Below are positions 23,075-37,291 of a DNA stretch of 60,755 nucleotides, piece after piece. The translations under genes and the position numbers were made by a program. The notes under the pieces are model-generated. The model did no database searches and had not been told where the DNA came from. It saw only the letters and a program-made list of their open reading frames with translations. The DNA is from Lingula anatina (lineage: Eukaryota > Brachiopoda > Lingulata > Lingulida > Lingulidae): positions 31,704 to 92,458 of the forward strand of contig NW_019775659.1 in NCBI RefSeq assembly GCF_001039355.2, given 5' to 3'. The stretch's first letter is position 1. Every line of letters begins with the position of its first letter.

Positions 23075-25625
23075 CTATGGGCACAGGAAACGAACCTCGT
23101 AGTCCTTGCAAGCCTGCCCGAAGGCCTGATCCGCATTGACGCAAACGAGACCCTCAGAAGGAGTGCATTTATTTTTGAAAACCTGCCCGGTTTGGTTCCA
23201 TGGTCGCTCAGTGGATCTTTCACGACACTGGATGTCAATAGGTTCGTGGCTGTTGCACTGAAACAAGGACGATAGAAATTAAATTTTAAAAAAGAAAAGA
23301 AAAGAGAAAAAAGAAAAGAAAAATTTAAGAAAAACAAGTCTATTGCTTACAGTTAGCTTTATTATCTTGTATTTGTATAGATATCAAAATCATTTTAAAT
23401 GCATTGCGCTTTTGTTTCATAAGTTTAAGATTTTTTGTTCACTGAAAGTACACTATAAACTGAGGAAAAAATATGATATTAATTTGAAAAAATCATGCTT
23501 TGTGTAGTGTTACATTTAATTGGACACAAATGGCAGATAGATAATAGTCTACATAAAAATCGCACTGTTGTTTTAAAATGTACAGGATATGTCATAATAA
23601 GGCATGGGAACAGCTATTAATTAACTAAATGCGGGAAAATAGCGATACCGGGTTGTGTCCTGTTGGTCCGACGTGCTCCCAATCTCCAGTAACACTCGGA
23701 CTGTCTCTGTTCAGCCAGTTCGTCCAGCGTGCGCATGTCGGGCAAGTTCCTAGAAGTCAATTATAGGTCCATTATAGCCATTAACAGTAACGAGTAACGC
23801 TGTAACTTGAAAAAAATGGGGAGAAAAGATATACGTATATGTTTCTGCGTTTAAAATTCGAAAGAGTAGTCAGTCGGTGAGTTAAAATGCTATGAAAAGC
23901 GCCAGAGTCACTTACATATATCCGTTGTGCTCCCACCAAGTTCTTAGGTTATCAGGCGCACTCTGTTACCTTGTTGAGTTTGGCCCTATTCAGAATAGGG
24001 ACTAACTAGTCCGAGGGCCAATTATGGCCGACCCACTTGCATACTTCCCCACGGGATATCTATTCGGTGTCTATTATATATAAATGTGCACGTGCACACA
24101 CATACACACACACACGCATACATATTGTATACACGCGGGAGACAGAGTTCAATTCCATTCGAAATTTGAAAGTGTTACAGTGCTCCGCCGCAATGCTTAC
24201 AAGCCTGTGGTTCAGAGACGAGGTGGACCAGCTAAATATTTTCATATTGTATAAAGTAATGATAATATTTATTAATATATTTGATTATACATGAAGAAAC
24301 TGACACACATCAGAACTGTCTTTTGGGATAAAAGTTTACCTACCGATGACAGGGCAGCGAAACTGCACTTCGTAATCTCTGCAGTATTTGCCGTTCACGT
24401 CAGTGGAACACACGAGTCCAGTGTCCCAGCCACACGCCAGCCCAGCCCGGCGTCTTGTTGCTCTTGTCACGGCAGAGCGTACATAGGGGTCGTACACCAC
24501 GGCAAATGTTGTTATTATCAGTTGTCTGCAAAGAAAATAGGTCCTACATGTACGGTTATTTCTCACAGATTTGAAACACCCGTATTGGCCTTATACTTTC
24601 TCTCTTTGCCAGATTTCTTCACAAGCAAATAAGGAGTTTTTTAAAAACATAGGCTCATCTGCTAAACCATAGCTGTAATCATTGTCAGTGCTTATTTCCG
24701 GAAATGTCTGAATAATGATAATTTGTCTGGATCTAATAAACAAATTGCTGTGAACAAACTTTTCGGTTTTTCAATGTTAAGGTTTTAACAGGACTGCTTA
24801 TTATGCATTAAATCTTTTCTAATCTTTTTTACAAAATAAACGTACAAAATATTTTACAATATTTAGATATTCAGAAAAGAAACAGGTCGCAATTGTGTAT
24901 GATTTGAAAACTCATTTTTTCACAATACCAATGCGTAGATTAAAATAAAAAACTAAATTTTTGATTACCCGAAAACTAGACACGCTTTCCCAGTCCCCAG
25001 TCGCACTTGGGTCATCTCTGTCCAAATATGGTCCAGTTTCCACCTCTACAAATGTAAAACGTAAATAATGATGATAAAATTAATATAATGATGATAACGA
25101 CAAGCCTTCTAAAAACCGGGCCCCAGAAGTCGTAAGGGTAGTAGAAATGTCTAAAGCACTTTGTACAGTTTTGTATTAAAATGTATGGATGGGTTGTTTA
25201 AACTCTTTCTTACTTGTAGAAGGACAGAGAAACCGTATCTCGTAGTCTTTGCAATAGCTTGTAGGGTCTTGTTCGCCGTTCCTGCATATCAGACCCTTAG
25301 TTGGGAGGCAGTTGGCAGCGAGCTTATCGGGTGCAGAACCCCTCCAGCGCGTGAAGACAGTAGAGGAGCCTTTAACACGACACTCGGCCCCAATCGGCTT
25401 GCAGCCACCACAAATGTAGTGAGTCTTCTGAAATTGATAGACACATAGGTAGGAACACTGCTCTTTCTTTTCTTTGATACCGGTATAATGTGACAGAGAG
25501 TCCCCCATGTAGAGAGTCCGCTCCCATTCATTTGTACATCTATATATGACAATGTGATTGTGCTCATCTATTTCTTATTTGCTGTATCCCTCAGCTCTTT
25601 ATAACCCCCATCTATACCCCCCACG

Positions 25626-25656
<31 letters not shown>

Positions 25657-26176
25657 AGCTAGATCCTGCATTCGCCGGTCGATAAGAAAGAAAGAAAGAA
25701 CAGAAAAGGCAGACACCACGTACCCGCAGATCAGCGACAGTTTCCCAGTCGCCGGTAATCGAGGGGTCGTCGCGATCGTACCATCTGGACCAACTGTGAC
25801 CTGTGCAATAAATAAATAAATAAACAAACATTTTGGTGTTCTGAATTGGTTTTCGAAACAAAATCGTCTTTTTTTCACATTTTCAGCTTCGTAACACACA
25901 GTCATAACGCAAAGGAACAAATTTTAGTCCTTTTTCTTTAACTTACACAATCAGTTATATGCATTTTCAAGAAAAAAGGTATTTTTTTTGTATTATGCGT
26001 TTCTTGTTTTGCAGTCAGTAAGTAAGTAAAAACATTATCACCGCCACTGAGGATGAATTTTGTTGTTTTTTTTTCAATCAAATAACAGAAAAAAATAAAC
26101 CTGAGATGCACATACCTTGTATTTGAACAACAATAGAAAGACACAACGCGGCGAAGAGCATCATTGTGGTCTCCAT
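23075..26176 (-). pseudogene. WxxW-domain secreted protein, copy A (frameshifted in domain 2)
   Basis: Coding exons (minus): 26176-26116 signal peptide (METTMMLFAALCLSIVVQIQ); 25800-25724 and 25427-25214 domain 1; 25045-24969 and 24525-24344 domain 2; 23749-23649 and 23257-23075 domain 3 with stop TAG. Domain 1 has WSRWYDRDDPSITGDWE and domain 3 WTNWLNRDSPSVTGDWE, the Mucin2_WxxW signature; the C-halves end in DYEIRFLCP or DYEVRFLCP. The second exon of domain 2 is 182 nt instead of 208. A net 26-bp loss near 24438-24451 shifts the frame and meets a TGA within the exon. Domain 3 also lacks 6 bp (two residues). The product would be secreted but truncated after domain 1, so I call it a pseudogene; other exons and splice sites are intact. 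Confidence 0.8.
25624..25652. repeat. (AC)n microsatellite inside WxxW copy A
   Basis: Dinucleotide run in the intron between the two exons of domain 1. In the other copies this spot holds short C/A-rich sequence. Confidence 0.85.
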
Positions 26177-26467
26177 TGAATATTAGCTGTGATAACAGAA
26201 TTGTCACCTGAAAGGATATAAATATTAAAAATGCAGAAAGAATTTGAGGCAATCTTTTGCTCTTTAAGTCTTAAAGTATACATTCTGTTTTCAATCTCAA
26301 AACATCCTAGATAATAACCTTCAAAGCAAAAATTTTTTTCTGTAGTGAAAGCAATGCTACTTAAACCGCTTCTAATTGAATCATTAAAACGAGCCATTGC
26401 ATGACTTATCTTATTCACTTGCTCATAATAATGAATGAAACTCCCCCGCGAGCTGTTCTTACAGTGC

Positions 26468-26521
26468 CTTACCTGTACCTCTTCAAATGCCAATTCTACC
26501 GACGTAGTCGCTGCTTATATA
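26468..26521 (-). promoter_or_regulatory. TATA box and non-coding first exon, WxxW copy A
   Basis: TATATAAG (complement of 26514-26521) lies upstream of a short non-coding exon whose donor is at 26472/26473 (GTACAG|GTAAGG). The same arrangement is present at all five copies. Confidence 0.72.
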
Positions 26522-27134
26522 ACATAACCCAAGCCTTGGCCTACCCTTAGGCAATGCCAGACACCAAAATTAATATTATTGTTCTTTCTCATCAATCATG
26601 GAATTTCCTTTTCCCACAAACTCGTTTAAAGACAGACAATGAGCGTTCGACCTTCATAGAGCAAAAACAAAAAATGAATATCCTTGAAATGTGATACTTG
26701 CTGGCGGTACATATTTTTTCTAACTAACAATTAAAGCATCAACTTGTGGTAAAAATAGTAATGTGAACCGTTTAATAAAATACGCACTGTAAATGTGACA
26801 AAAACAAATATTAATAAAAAACATTCTTTTTGTAATGCTCTGGTAAATTTGACACAAATGACAGATAGATGATAGTCAAATTATCACAATATTATATCAA
26901 TGTAAATAGGCAATGGAAATGTATATGATCTGTATCAACTTATTGGTGATATTAACAAGTTCCGTCCTGTTAAACCTAAGTGTTCCCTTTCACTGGTGGC
27001 AATAGGACTTTCAACCTTATTCACTTGTACTTGCTTATCTTATCCATATTCCACTGTCTGTCCAATTCCACTTTATTTACTTATTGGTGTGATTCGTGTT
27101 GCAACGCCTGTCTGTATTTAAAAAATCTTATTTC

Positions 27135-28140
27135 GCTATTCTTTTTATATTTTGTTAAAGACGAATTTATTTAACAGTACAAGATGTGAGCTACATTAGC
27201 GAGGCTGTCTGAACTAATAAACGGTGCAAGGCAAATGACAATGCCTCCAAGGTCTCTCTTCAAAAAAAAAAAAAAAAACAAAAAAACAAAAACAAAAAGA
27301 AAAAAAAATACTATGGGGGAAATTACTGCACAAAGCATCTGTTTTTTCTCGTTAAAAAGATTCAGTTTAATGTTATTTATAAATTACGTAATTTATTAGT
27401 CCTGTCTAAGACGTTGTATGCAGTGATATAGAGCACTAAATTTGTTATAAGGGCAATGGCTCGACGTTTTCATTTGTGAAATTGTCAGTCTTTCGGATCC
27501 ATAATTTTGGAATCATTCAAGTTTTATTTGAAGATAGCATTTGTGGTGTTTTTAAGGTATAGAATAGAACTACAGAGTAGCTTGGTTTTCTCTTTTTCTA
27601 CTACAACTCAATGGAAAAGTTTTAATCGCAATAGGTTATGAAAAATTACAAGATCTTTAGAATTGACAGTTCTTCCCATTGAAAAGAGTGAGCCATTGCA
27701 GTATATGGGTCAGTATTGTAGTACGGTATAGAATTAGTAAGGTATGTACATGTAAGTGTACATTACAGCAAAGTACGGTACAGTATTGTACAGCACTTTG
27801 AAACCACACATATGGCGGCTCTATAAGTAAATAGGAAAAAAGACAAGTGCATCACACTGAAACCTGATGTATAAAAGGTACATTGTCAATAGTAATGCAA
27901 AGTGGCCCACGTTGCACCACATTAAAAAAGGCATATAGTGCTCGCTCCTCCCACACCCATTCGACCCTTTATGTTACTAAATACACCAGTGAATGAGATT
28001 TTCCGTTGTTTTACCTTCAGTTTCTGTTTTGTTTGCATATTTTTAAAGTAAATTGTGTGGTAATTCAAAAGTCGTAGCTATACAAATGTATGTCACCAAT
28101 ATTGCAGTATCTAATAAAAACACAAGACTTATTTGATTTT
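27135..28140. repeat. 3' flank of WxxW unit B
   Basis: Homologous to 22230-22960 and 43450-44815, with a poly(A)-rich expansion at 27262-27310. It joins unit B directly behind the promoter flank of unit A, so A and B are a tandem pair. Confidence 0.85.
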
Positions 28141-28260
28141 AGGCTTGTTCTGCTACTTTAATACAGGTAATTGCATATTTGGTATTATTCTTGTTACGAT
28201 TGTTACGATTAAAACAAGAAGCCATGTGAAAGTAGTGTCCGTTCCAGAAGTTTTTCTCTT

Positions 28261-29014
28261 CTATGGGCACAGGAAGCGGACCTCGTAGTCCTTGCAAGAC
28301 TGTCTGGAGGCCTGATCCGCATTGACGCAAACGAGACCCTCAGAAGGAGTGCATTTATTTTTGAAAACCTGCCCGGTTTGGTCCCATGGCCGCCCGGTGG
28401 ATCTCTCACGACATTGGATGTCAATAGGCTCGTGGCTGTTGCACTGGAACAAAAGGAGTATAGAAATTTAAATGGAAAAAAGAAAAGAAAAGAGAAAATA
28501 GAAAAGAAAAATATAAGAAAAACAAGACAATTGCGTAAAGTTAGCATCATTTTCTTGTATTCGTATATAGACATCAAAATCAGATCAAATGCATTGTATT
28601 ATGATTCAAAAGTTTCAGATTTTTGTGGACTGAAAACGCACCGTAAACCGAGGAAAAATATGATATTAATAAGAAAAAATCATGCTTTGTGTAGTGCTAC
28701 AGTTAATTGGATACAAATGGCAAATAGATAATAGTCTACATAAAAATCGCACTGTTGTTTTTAAATTTACAGGGTAGGTCATAATAGGGCAATATTAACA
28801 GCTATTAATTAATTTAATGCGGAAAAATAGCGATACCGGGTTGTGTCCTGTTGGCCCGACGTGCTCCCAATCTCCGGTAGCAGTAGGACTGTCTCTGTTC
28901 AGCCAGTTCGTCCAACGTGCGTTTCCACATGTCGGGCAAGTTCCTAGAAGACAATAATAGGTCCACTGTAGCCATAAACAGTAACTAGGAACGCCATAAC
29001 TAGAAGAAATTGGA

Positions 29015-29076
<62 letters not shown>

Positions 29077-31762
29077 TCTACCTTCAAAAGTCAAAAGAGT
29101 AATCAACCGATGAATGAAAAATGATGTAAAAAGCACCGGAGTCACTTAGATTTTCTCCACTGAGTTTTTATGTTACCTTGTTGAGTTTTAGATACGGTTG
29201 GCCTTGCCTGAAACAGTATGGGGTGTTAATGTACACTTTGGAAGTGTACACTTTGTAATTGGCATTAAAATACCCATAACAACTGGTATAGCATATATTT
29301 GCTACAATTTGCACCTACCAAATCACCATACGACTAACGCTACTCTTCCTCTGTTTCAGCGCATAGGCACGCATACATACTGTATTCACGCGGGGAGAGA
29401 GAGTTCAATATTCCATTCGAAATTTTAAAGTGTTACAGTACTCCGCCGCAATGTTTACAAGCCTGTGGTTCAGAGACAAGGTGGACAAGCTTAATATTTC
29501 CATATTGTATCAATTAATGAAATTATTTATTAATATATTTGATTTAACACGACGAAACTGACACACATTAGAACTGAAGTTTGGGATAAAAGTTTACCTA
29601 CCGATGACAGGGCAGCGAAACTGCACTTCGTAATCTCTGCAGTATTTGCCGTTCACCTCAGTGGTACACACGAGTCCAGTGTCCCAGCCACACGCCAGCC
29701 CGGCATTGAACTTGTCCCCAGTGCTGTAATATGGCGTCTTGTTGCTCTTGTCACGGCAGAGCGTACAAAGGGGTCGAACACCACGGCAAATGTTGTTATT
29801 ATCAGTTGTCTGCAAAGAAAATAGGTCTTACGGTCATTTGTCACAGATCTGAAACACCCGTATTGACCTAATACTTTCTTCTTTGCCAGATTTCTTCACA
29901 AGGAAATATGGACTTTTAAACAATAGCCCATCGTGCTGAACTATAGTTGTAAGCATTGTCAGTGCCTATTTCGGGAAATGTCTAAATAATAATTATTTGT
30001 TTGGATCAAATAAACAAATTGCTGTGAACAAGCTTTTCGGTTTTTCAATGTTAAGGTTTTAACAGGACCGCTTTCTATGCATTAAATCTTTTCTAATCTT
30101 TTTTTACAAAATAAACGTACAAAATATTTTACAGAATTTACAGGTCGCAATTGTGTAATAATATAATAATAATAAAACACTTCTTTAAAAACCGCGCTAC
30201 ACATGCGTCTCAGCGCTGTTTACATAAAAAAAATATAAACTCCACAGATAAATTAAAGCCAGTATAGACTAAAAACAGGATACTTAAAAATTTTAAAAAC
30301 TAAAAAGATGCTATAAATTAAAGTATTCTTTAAATAAAAAAGTTTTTAAATTCTTCTTAAAACAGTAATATGAGTCATCCAGAGACCGAGTGTATGATTT
30401 GAAAACTCATTTTTTCACAATACCAATGCGTAGTTATAAAACTAAAATTTTGATTACCCGAAAACTAGACACGCTTTCCCAGTCTCCAGTCGCACTTGGG
30501 TCATCTCTGTCCAAATACGGTCCCGTTTCCACCCCTACAAATGTAAAACGTAAATAACAGTGATAAAATTACAAAAATAATGATAATGCCAAGCCTTCTA
30601 AAAACGGTTCCAGAAGTCATAATGGAAGTATAAATGTCTAAAGCACTTTGTTATTTTAACTTTTAGTTTTCAATTAAAATATATTAAAATGGGTTGTTTA
30701 AAGTCATTCTTACTTGTAGAAGGGCAGAGAAACCGTATCTCGTAGTCCTTGCAGTAGCCTCCAGAGCCTTGATCGGCGTTCTTGCATATCAGACCCTTAG
30801 TTGGGAGGCAGTTGGCAGCGAGCTTATCGGGTGCAAGAACCCCTCCAGCGCGTGAAGACAGTAGAGGTGCCTTTAACACGACACTCGGCCCCAATCGGCT
30901 TGCAACCACCACAAATGTAGTGAGATTTCTGAAATTGATAGAGAAATTGGTTGGAATGCTGCTTTTTCTCTTCTTTGATAGCCTCTCAAAATCGTGTAGG
31001 CATTCAAACCCATTTGACTATCACTGCTGTGAGTAACAATGACGTATGTGTGGAACAAAGTGGCTTCAACATCACCTTCTTTTCACTATAACAAAAGAGA
31101 GCGAGACAAAACACGCCACCATTTTCAAATCTGAGAACTATGGATGACAATGTGATTGTACTCATCAACAACTATTTCTTATTGGCTACATCTCTTCGCT
31201 CTTTATGCCCCCCATCTCCCCCACCACCCCCCACCCACCCACCCACAGCAAGATCCTGTATTCGCCAGTCAATAAGATGTTCAAACAGAAAAGGCAGACA
31301 CCACGTACCCGCAGATCAGCGACAGTTTCCCAGTCGCCGGTACCCGAAGGGTTGTCGCGATCATACCATCTAGACCAACTGTGACCTGTGCAAAAAAAAA
31401 AAAAATAAAATAAAATAAATAAAAAATAAAAAACCATTTTGGTGTTCTGAATTGCTTTTCGAAACAATATCGTCTTTTTTAAATTTTCAGCTTTATAACA
31501 CACAATCAAAACGCACATGAAAAAATTTCAGTCCTTTTTTCTTTAACTTACACAATCAGCTATATGCATTAAAAAAAGGTATACAGTACTTCTGGTATTG
31601 TGTACTTCTTTTCTTGCAGTCAGTAAGTAAAACCATTACAATCATCGCCAGTGTGGATGAATTTTGTTTTGGACAAATAATAGAAAAAAAAAATGAAATC
31701 GAGGCGCACGTACCTTGTATTTGAACAACAACAGAAATACACAACGCGGCGAAAAGCACCAT
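28261..31762 (-). CDS. WxxW-domain secreted protein, copy B (1-bp frameshift in domain 1)
   Basis: Same gene as copies A, C, D and E. Coding exons (minus): 31762-31714, 31385-31309, 30928-30714, 30534-30458, 29809-29602, 28943-28837, 28443-28261. The first of the two start codons is lost (ATAGAGACTACA), so translation would begin at the second ATG: MVLFAALCISVVVQIQ, still a good signal peptide. Domain 1 has WSRWYDRDNPSGTGDWE; domain 2 has TGPYLDRDD in place of WxxW; domain 3 has WTNWLNRDSPTATGDWE. The second exon of domain 1 is 215 nt instead of 214. One extra base near 30835 (gtgcaagaac against gtgcagaac) shifts the frame into an early TAA. A single-base error in the assembly could explain this, so I leave it as a gene. 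Everything after the shift keeps its frame and splice sites. Confidence 0.78.
29013..29073. repeat. (AT)n(AG)n compound microsatellite
   Basis: In the intron before domain 3 of copy B. Confidence 0.9.
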
Positions 31763-32080
31763 TGTAGTCTCTATTGAACACTAGATGTGATTGTTACCTG
31801 AAAGGAAAGAAATATTGAAAATGCGGAAAGAATTTGAGGCAATCTTTTGCTCGTTTACGGTTTAAAGTATACATTCTGTTTTCAATCTCAAAAGATCCAA
31901 GATAATTACCTACAAATCAAAAATTCTTTTAGCTGTACTGAGAGCAATGCCACTTAAACTATTTCTATTTGAATCATTAAAACGAGCCATTGCGTGACTT
32001 GTCTTATTCACTTGCTCATGATATATCTAGTGTTCATATTATAATGAATGAAACTCCCCCGCGAGCTGTTCTTACAGTGC

Positions 32081-32134
32081 CTTACCTGTACCTCTTCAAA
32101 TGCCAATTCGTCCGTCGTGGTCACTGCTTATATA
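32081..32134 (-). promoter_or_regulatory. TATA box and non-coding first exon, WxxW copy B
   Basis: GGTATATAAG (complement near 32127-32136) upstream of an untranslated exon with donor at 32085/32086, as in the other copies. Confidence 0.72.
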
Positions 32135-32799
32135 CCATAACTCGAGCTTTGGCCAATCCCCAGGCGATGCCAGACACCAAAATTAATATCATTATTCTTT
32201 TCATCATCATAACAATCATGGGATTTCCATTTCCACAAACTCGTTTAAAGACAGACAATGAGCGTTCGACCTTCATAGAGCAAAAACAAAAAATGAATTT
32301 TCTAGAAATAATATACTTGCCGGCGGTACATTTTTTTCTTACTAACAATTAAGGCATCAACTTGTGGTTAAAATACAAACATTCAAAGAGTTAAATTAAA
32401 TGTAATGTGAACCATTAAATTAAATGTGCACTGTAAACGTGACAAAATAAATATTTATAAAAAACATTCTTTTTGTAATGCTATGGTAAATTTGACACAA
32501 ATGACAAATATATGATAGTCAAATCATCATCATAGTATATCAATGTAGATAGGCAATGAAAAATGGAAATGATCTTTATTAACTTATCGGTGATATTAAC
32601 GAGTTCCGTCCCGTTAAACCTAAGTAATCCCTTTCATTGTTAGCAATAGGACTTTCTCTATTCAACCTTATTCACTCGTACTTGCATATCTTATCCATAT
32701 TTCACTGTCTTTCCAATTCCACCTTATTTACTTATTGGTGTGAATCGTGTTGCACTGTGCACGTGTCTGTTTTAAAAATCTTATTTATGTAGCCAAATG

Positions 32800-33240
32800 T
32801 TAACAAGCACAACGAAGCTCTGTTTTTGCTCCAAAGTAAATAAGAAAAGTCCATATGATTGATAATTGTCATTTATTAATGACGAAGCTAATAAAATACG
32901 TAGTTACAAAACTGGGGAGATAATATAACATCTCCCCAACTATATAAGTGCCATAATATAAAATTAATAAAGTGTAATAAGTGTAACCAAATTAATGAAG
33001 AAAATTATAAGTAATAACAACAGCTTAAGGAGCAAAAAGTTGGCACAAATAAAAATAAAAAGGNCAAGACCTAAACCCAGACTACTTCCTATAAACAAAG
33101 CGTAGATGGATTACCAACAAAGCTATTACCACCACTAAAAACAAACCATTTCCTACATAAATACAATTAATTATCTTAATTGTAGTTTTAGCAATTCATA
33201 GTAAATATTGTAAACCACAGCTCACCTCAAGATGTCTTTC
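32800..33240. other. sequence with no counterpart in unit E; contains an assembly N
   Basis: AT-rich stretch between the promoter flank of copy B and the inverted duplication. It contains an undetermined base at 33063 and no recognisable gene. Confidence 0.4.
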
Positions 33241-35190
33241 TTCTCAACTTAAGATATTCTCTAGTAAGTACATACTGGCCAGAGATAAAAGACATACGCC
33301 AAACCCTTTCTTAGCGAGGGTGTAACGTGGTTAACACGTCCCAACCCCCCCTCCCCCCCCTCCCCCACCCACCCCCACCTAAACCCAATCGAGCCTGAGA
33401 GTGAGCAAATTAGGGGCCATAAGCGCACAGGGGAAGTTTCCGACAAGGAGACGCTAGTCACAGTAGACAGGCTTCATTAATTATGATAAATGTCCACAAT
33501 ACCAGTAAAGTGTAAAGTGATCTACGGAAATTTCACGTTCTCCCCTCGCTGACAGCACTTTTATTCTTTTACAACTTTTTTTTTAGGGGGGTGGGGGTGT
33601 AAAATTGTTCGGCTAGGTCTGATGGTTAAAAAGTATAAAAAGCTGCAAACTTTGTGCTTGTTCAGCAAAGTTTTCTTCTAAACATACAGTATTTGAATTA
33701 TATAAACGGGTTTGTTGATAAAACTGAAAAAGGCCAGTGAAAAAACGAGAGGGTGACACAACAATGTTCGCTTATTACCCAATCAGGAAAGTTCAACACC
33801 GTAAACATGTCATCAAAATTGTATTTTCTAATTCGTCATATCTGTCGTGCAAGCCTCAAAATTCCGCACAGGTGCCGCAGGAGTGTCAAGGTCACTGTAT
33901 AAATTTGAAAGAGACGAACTACATAACATGCATATAGTTATATTTTCAGAAGTGAAGGTTAGAGCGCGCACAGAAATAATTTGATCTACAAAAAGTTGCA
34001 TCATTTGACGATGAGTGCCAGGTCGTTGTGACCCAGATACCCCCATCCGTTTTCACAAATACTCTCTAGTGTAAAATGATCATTATTATCAAAATTTGTA
34101 ACGACTGGAAGAAGAGTTTATTGCAGATAACGTTAGTTCTAAAAGAAGTACATGTGCACCCTGCATAACTTTTTAAAAATTGTTTTTTTTCTGATTTTGA
34201 CCTTTATATTTCGGATTTTCAACATATAAACACCCCTTTCTCTTTCAAGCATTTCTCTGTATTCTTCCACGAGGTCGTAAAGCTTATATTGAATACCTGT
34301 ATAGAATTAAGTAGCGTGGATAAGCGGTGAGACAAATACAAATAAAAAGCGCGGAGCATTCAAGTTATTGGTCGGATTCCCACCAAAATCCTGCGTTATC
34401 AGTACACATGTACCAAAACAACACCATAAAATGCACTGTTTTACCTTGTTGAGTTTGTCTGGGTATAACGTGGACCATGTATGGCAATGTACGGCTATGG
34501 GATGTTAATGCTTGTTGCATAAGTGCAATTGTTATTGACGTAATTCATCAATTCGATCGTGTTGCGCAAAGAGTCCATTTGACATGAAATAATTTACAAC
34601 TGGCACTGACAGGAAGCTAGTTTGTTTGGTGCAGGTCCCCTCCTGTGGTTTTAAAGACAGCAGATGAGACGGTCCAAAACAGTTCAAAATGCAAAGACCT
34701 TCAAATACGGGAGAAAGGAAGGACTACACGTGCCAAGATTAGTTTAAAAAAAGAAAAGAGGAAAGAAAAACTTGGGGTCCCATGGTCTGGTCAAGTGCAG
34801 GGATATAGATCCAGTAAACAGTAATATAGCGGTAGTGTTACACTATCTATTTTCACTCTTAAATGTAAATCCAAACCACAAAAGAGAAGTCTAAACAAGA
34901 AACTAAAGTGTCTTCAAAGTTATACATTTTAAATAATAAATATCCACCCACTTTAAGCTGACGGAAAAGGGAGATCAGGTAATGATTCTAAAGTTGAGGA
35001 AATAGTTGTGGTTCATTACTGTCATTTGGCTTTTTTTTATCTCTTCCACCTAAAAAAAGTCATCAGAGGTGAGGTAATTTGGTTTAAGCCAGTCCCAGGT
35101 ACGAGTCCCAGGCACGTAGTTGTGACGGTACTCGGATAATATATTCATGTTTAGGGCAACTAAAAGAAGTAATGAAGTCCCAGTGTTCAG
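33240..35190. repeat. left arm of a large inverted duplication
   Basis: Reads in reverse complement at about 56890-58210. For example, gatgagtgccaggtcgttgt at about 34010 matches the complement at about 57470-57490, and the catgtttagggcaactaaaa block at about 35148 matches 56925-56950. Non-coding as far as can be seen. It includes C-rich runs at 33345-33380. Confidence 0.82.
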
Positions 35191-35229
35191 TTTTATGTAT
35201 CTTGTTTACCAACCGGACACAAACATAGA

Positions 35230-35780
35230 GTCAGAGATAGAGTAAAGAAAAGAAAACGTTAACCTGTGTCCTTGTATGAAAATAATAGTAATGATAGATG
35301 AGAAATTTACTTTTTTTTACAAGAGATAGATTTGTATATAGATTGGTAGATTTGTGGCGTGTGGCATGAAACTGGCATCGCTGTGGTCGTAGAACGGAGG
35401 CACAAACATCACTTTGGTTGCAAAATGAATGCTCAATGATCGGCCAGTTGTCGGTTCGTAAAGTATTATTTTTAACTCTCAAACGGGGCCGCACTGCGGG
35501 ACGCAGAAAGGATGCCGGCCAGTGTAAAGAGGACTTAACCAACCACGGTTACAATATAGCAAAACGACTGTATACATATATAATGTATCTACATTTTTGC
35601 CAGCCGCAGGAGAAAGTGACATGCTGCGTAGGTCTACATTGTGTGTTCATTTGATATTTTAATATTAAAAAAACTACGTAAAATTGTAGATAATAAATCT
35701 TTATTAGTTACACTTTTTTGGTCAGCACGGAATGAGTTAAAATAGTTTTGATAAATCAAATTTAGGCATAAAATTGTTTT
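35230..35780. repeat. segment repeated inverted at 50620-51200 and 55370-55930
   Basis: Shares blocks such as ctttattagttacactttttt (plus) with the complementary order in the two right-hand units. Includes the older element near 35340-35560 that also resembles 14120-14260. Confidence 0.8.
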
Positions 35781-36125
35781 ATAAATGTAAAAACATTATA
35801 AATATCTCTATAAAAAACTCGGCTGTTTAGCATATATTATCTTTCCATTTAAATCAATAATAAAAGATGAAATATGTTAAAAATCACCATTTTACATAAC
35901 AGTTATAACCATCGTGTTTTCCAAGTGTTCATACATAAAACAATAAAGCACATATCGCTAACAAAAATCAGCTGCCAAGTGAAATTGCAAACCCCGAGAA
36001 ATACATGAGAAGGAAACCGATAGTGTAATTCCTTTATACTAGGCTATATGTTATAAAGGATATATGTCTATGCCATGATAATACGTTAAAAAAAGGAAGA
36101 TGCTGCATAAAACAATACATTATAC

Positions 36126-37257
36126 CTCTCTTTCCCTTTCTTGTCCTGTGGATCTTGTCTTGGGCAGCGTTCCGGGTAGTATTGATAGAAACCGTCAACA
36201 CCCACTATATATACTTTTGTCAATGACACTGTAACAATATAGTACTCTCTTGGACTACAAATATAAAAAAACGTGGTAGTCCTATGGCGTATGGAGGTAT
36301 TTTCTGGGCATTTTACAAGTCTTTATATCCCCATCATTACCATAGTACTGAAAGACGAAAGGTAACGGTAATATGCACTTGGCAGTCAAACAATTTATGA
36401 TAAGATAATGGGCGTTTCTTAAGTGAATAACTCTTTGGCATTACCTAGATTTCGGCGCTTGCAGATTTAAAATCCATCTTAAAAAATAATACTTATTTCT
36501 TTATTATTTAATGTTAAAATTGTTAAATTGTACTAGGCAAATTGTGGTGAAAGTCAGATATCCTCGTTGAATGAGAACAGTGGGCTTTATAATTACCTTG
36601 AGAACTTGAAGGACCTGTTCAAGCCTTAAAGGGATAACAGCTGTTCGTAAGATATCCATATTTCACAATCAATACATTGTAAACAACTCATAGAAATGTA
36701 ACAAATTCTATTTTCCCACCAAAACGGCGGTAAACTCAATTATTCTTGAATTTGTACTTGCCATCACATCACGTGACCTCCATAGATGGCTACACTCTGT
36801 AATAATCTCTCACAAAAAATTATTGCAAAAAAAACAAACTCTTAAAAAAAACAGGGACTAACTTTGAATGTGGGATTGGATTCATTAATCAATTGTAAGT
36901 ATGGACAATGGGAAATATTTTTTGGTCAAAATACTGTTGTTATCCCTTTAACCAAGTCGTATTAAACACTGTCATTCCCCTCTTACCTTCTGAACACCAA
37001 GAAGTTGGTTCAACACTAGCCCCGCGTCGTTGAGTATAGTGCGAGCGAAGAGGCGCCCTTTTACTTACACAGGCGCCCTCTATACACCATTTTCCTTTTC
37101 CGCAGTAAGTGCCATCCATCGGATTCAGTTGAATAGAGCAGGCCGTGGCGGTATTGCAAAGTAGAAAATGGCAAAATTCTGGAGATTCGATGGGCTGAAA
37201 GAACAATCAGAAAACATCAATTTTTAACAGAACTAATGCATATCTTTGAGAGACTTC

Positions 37258-37291
<34 letters not shown>

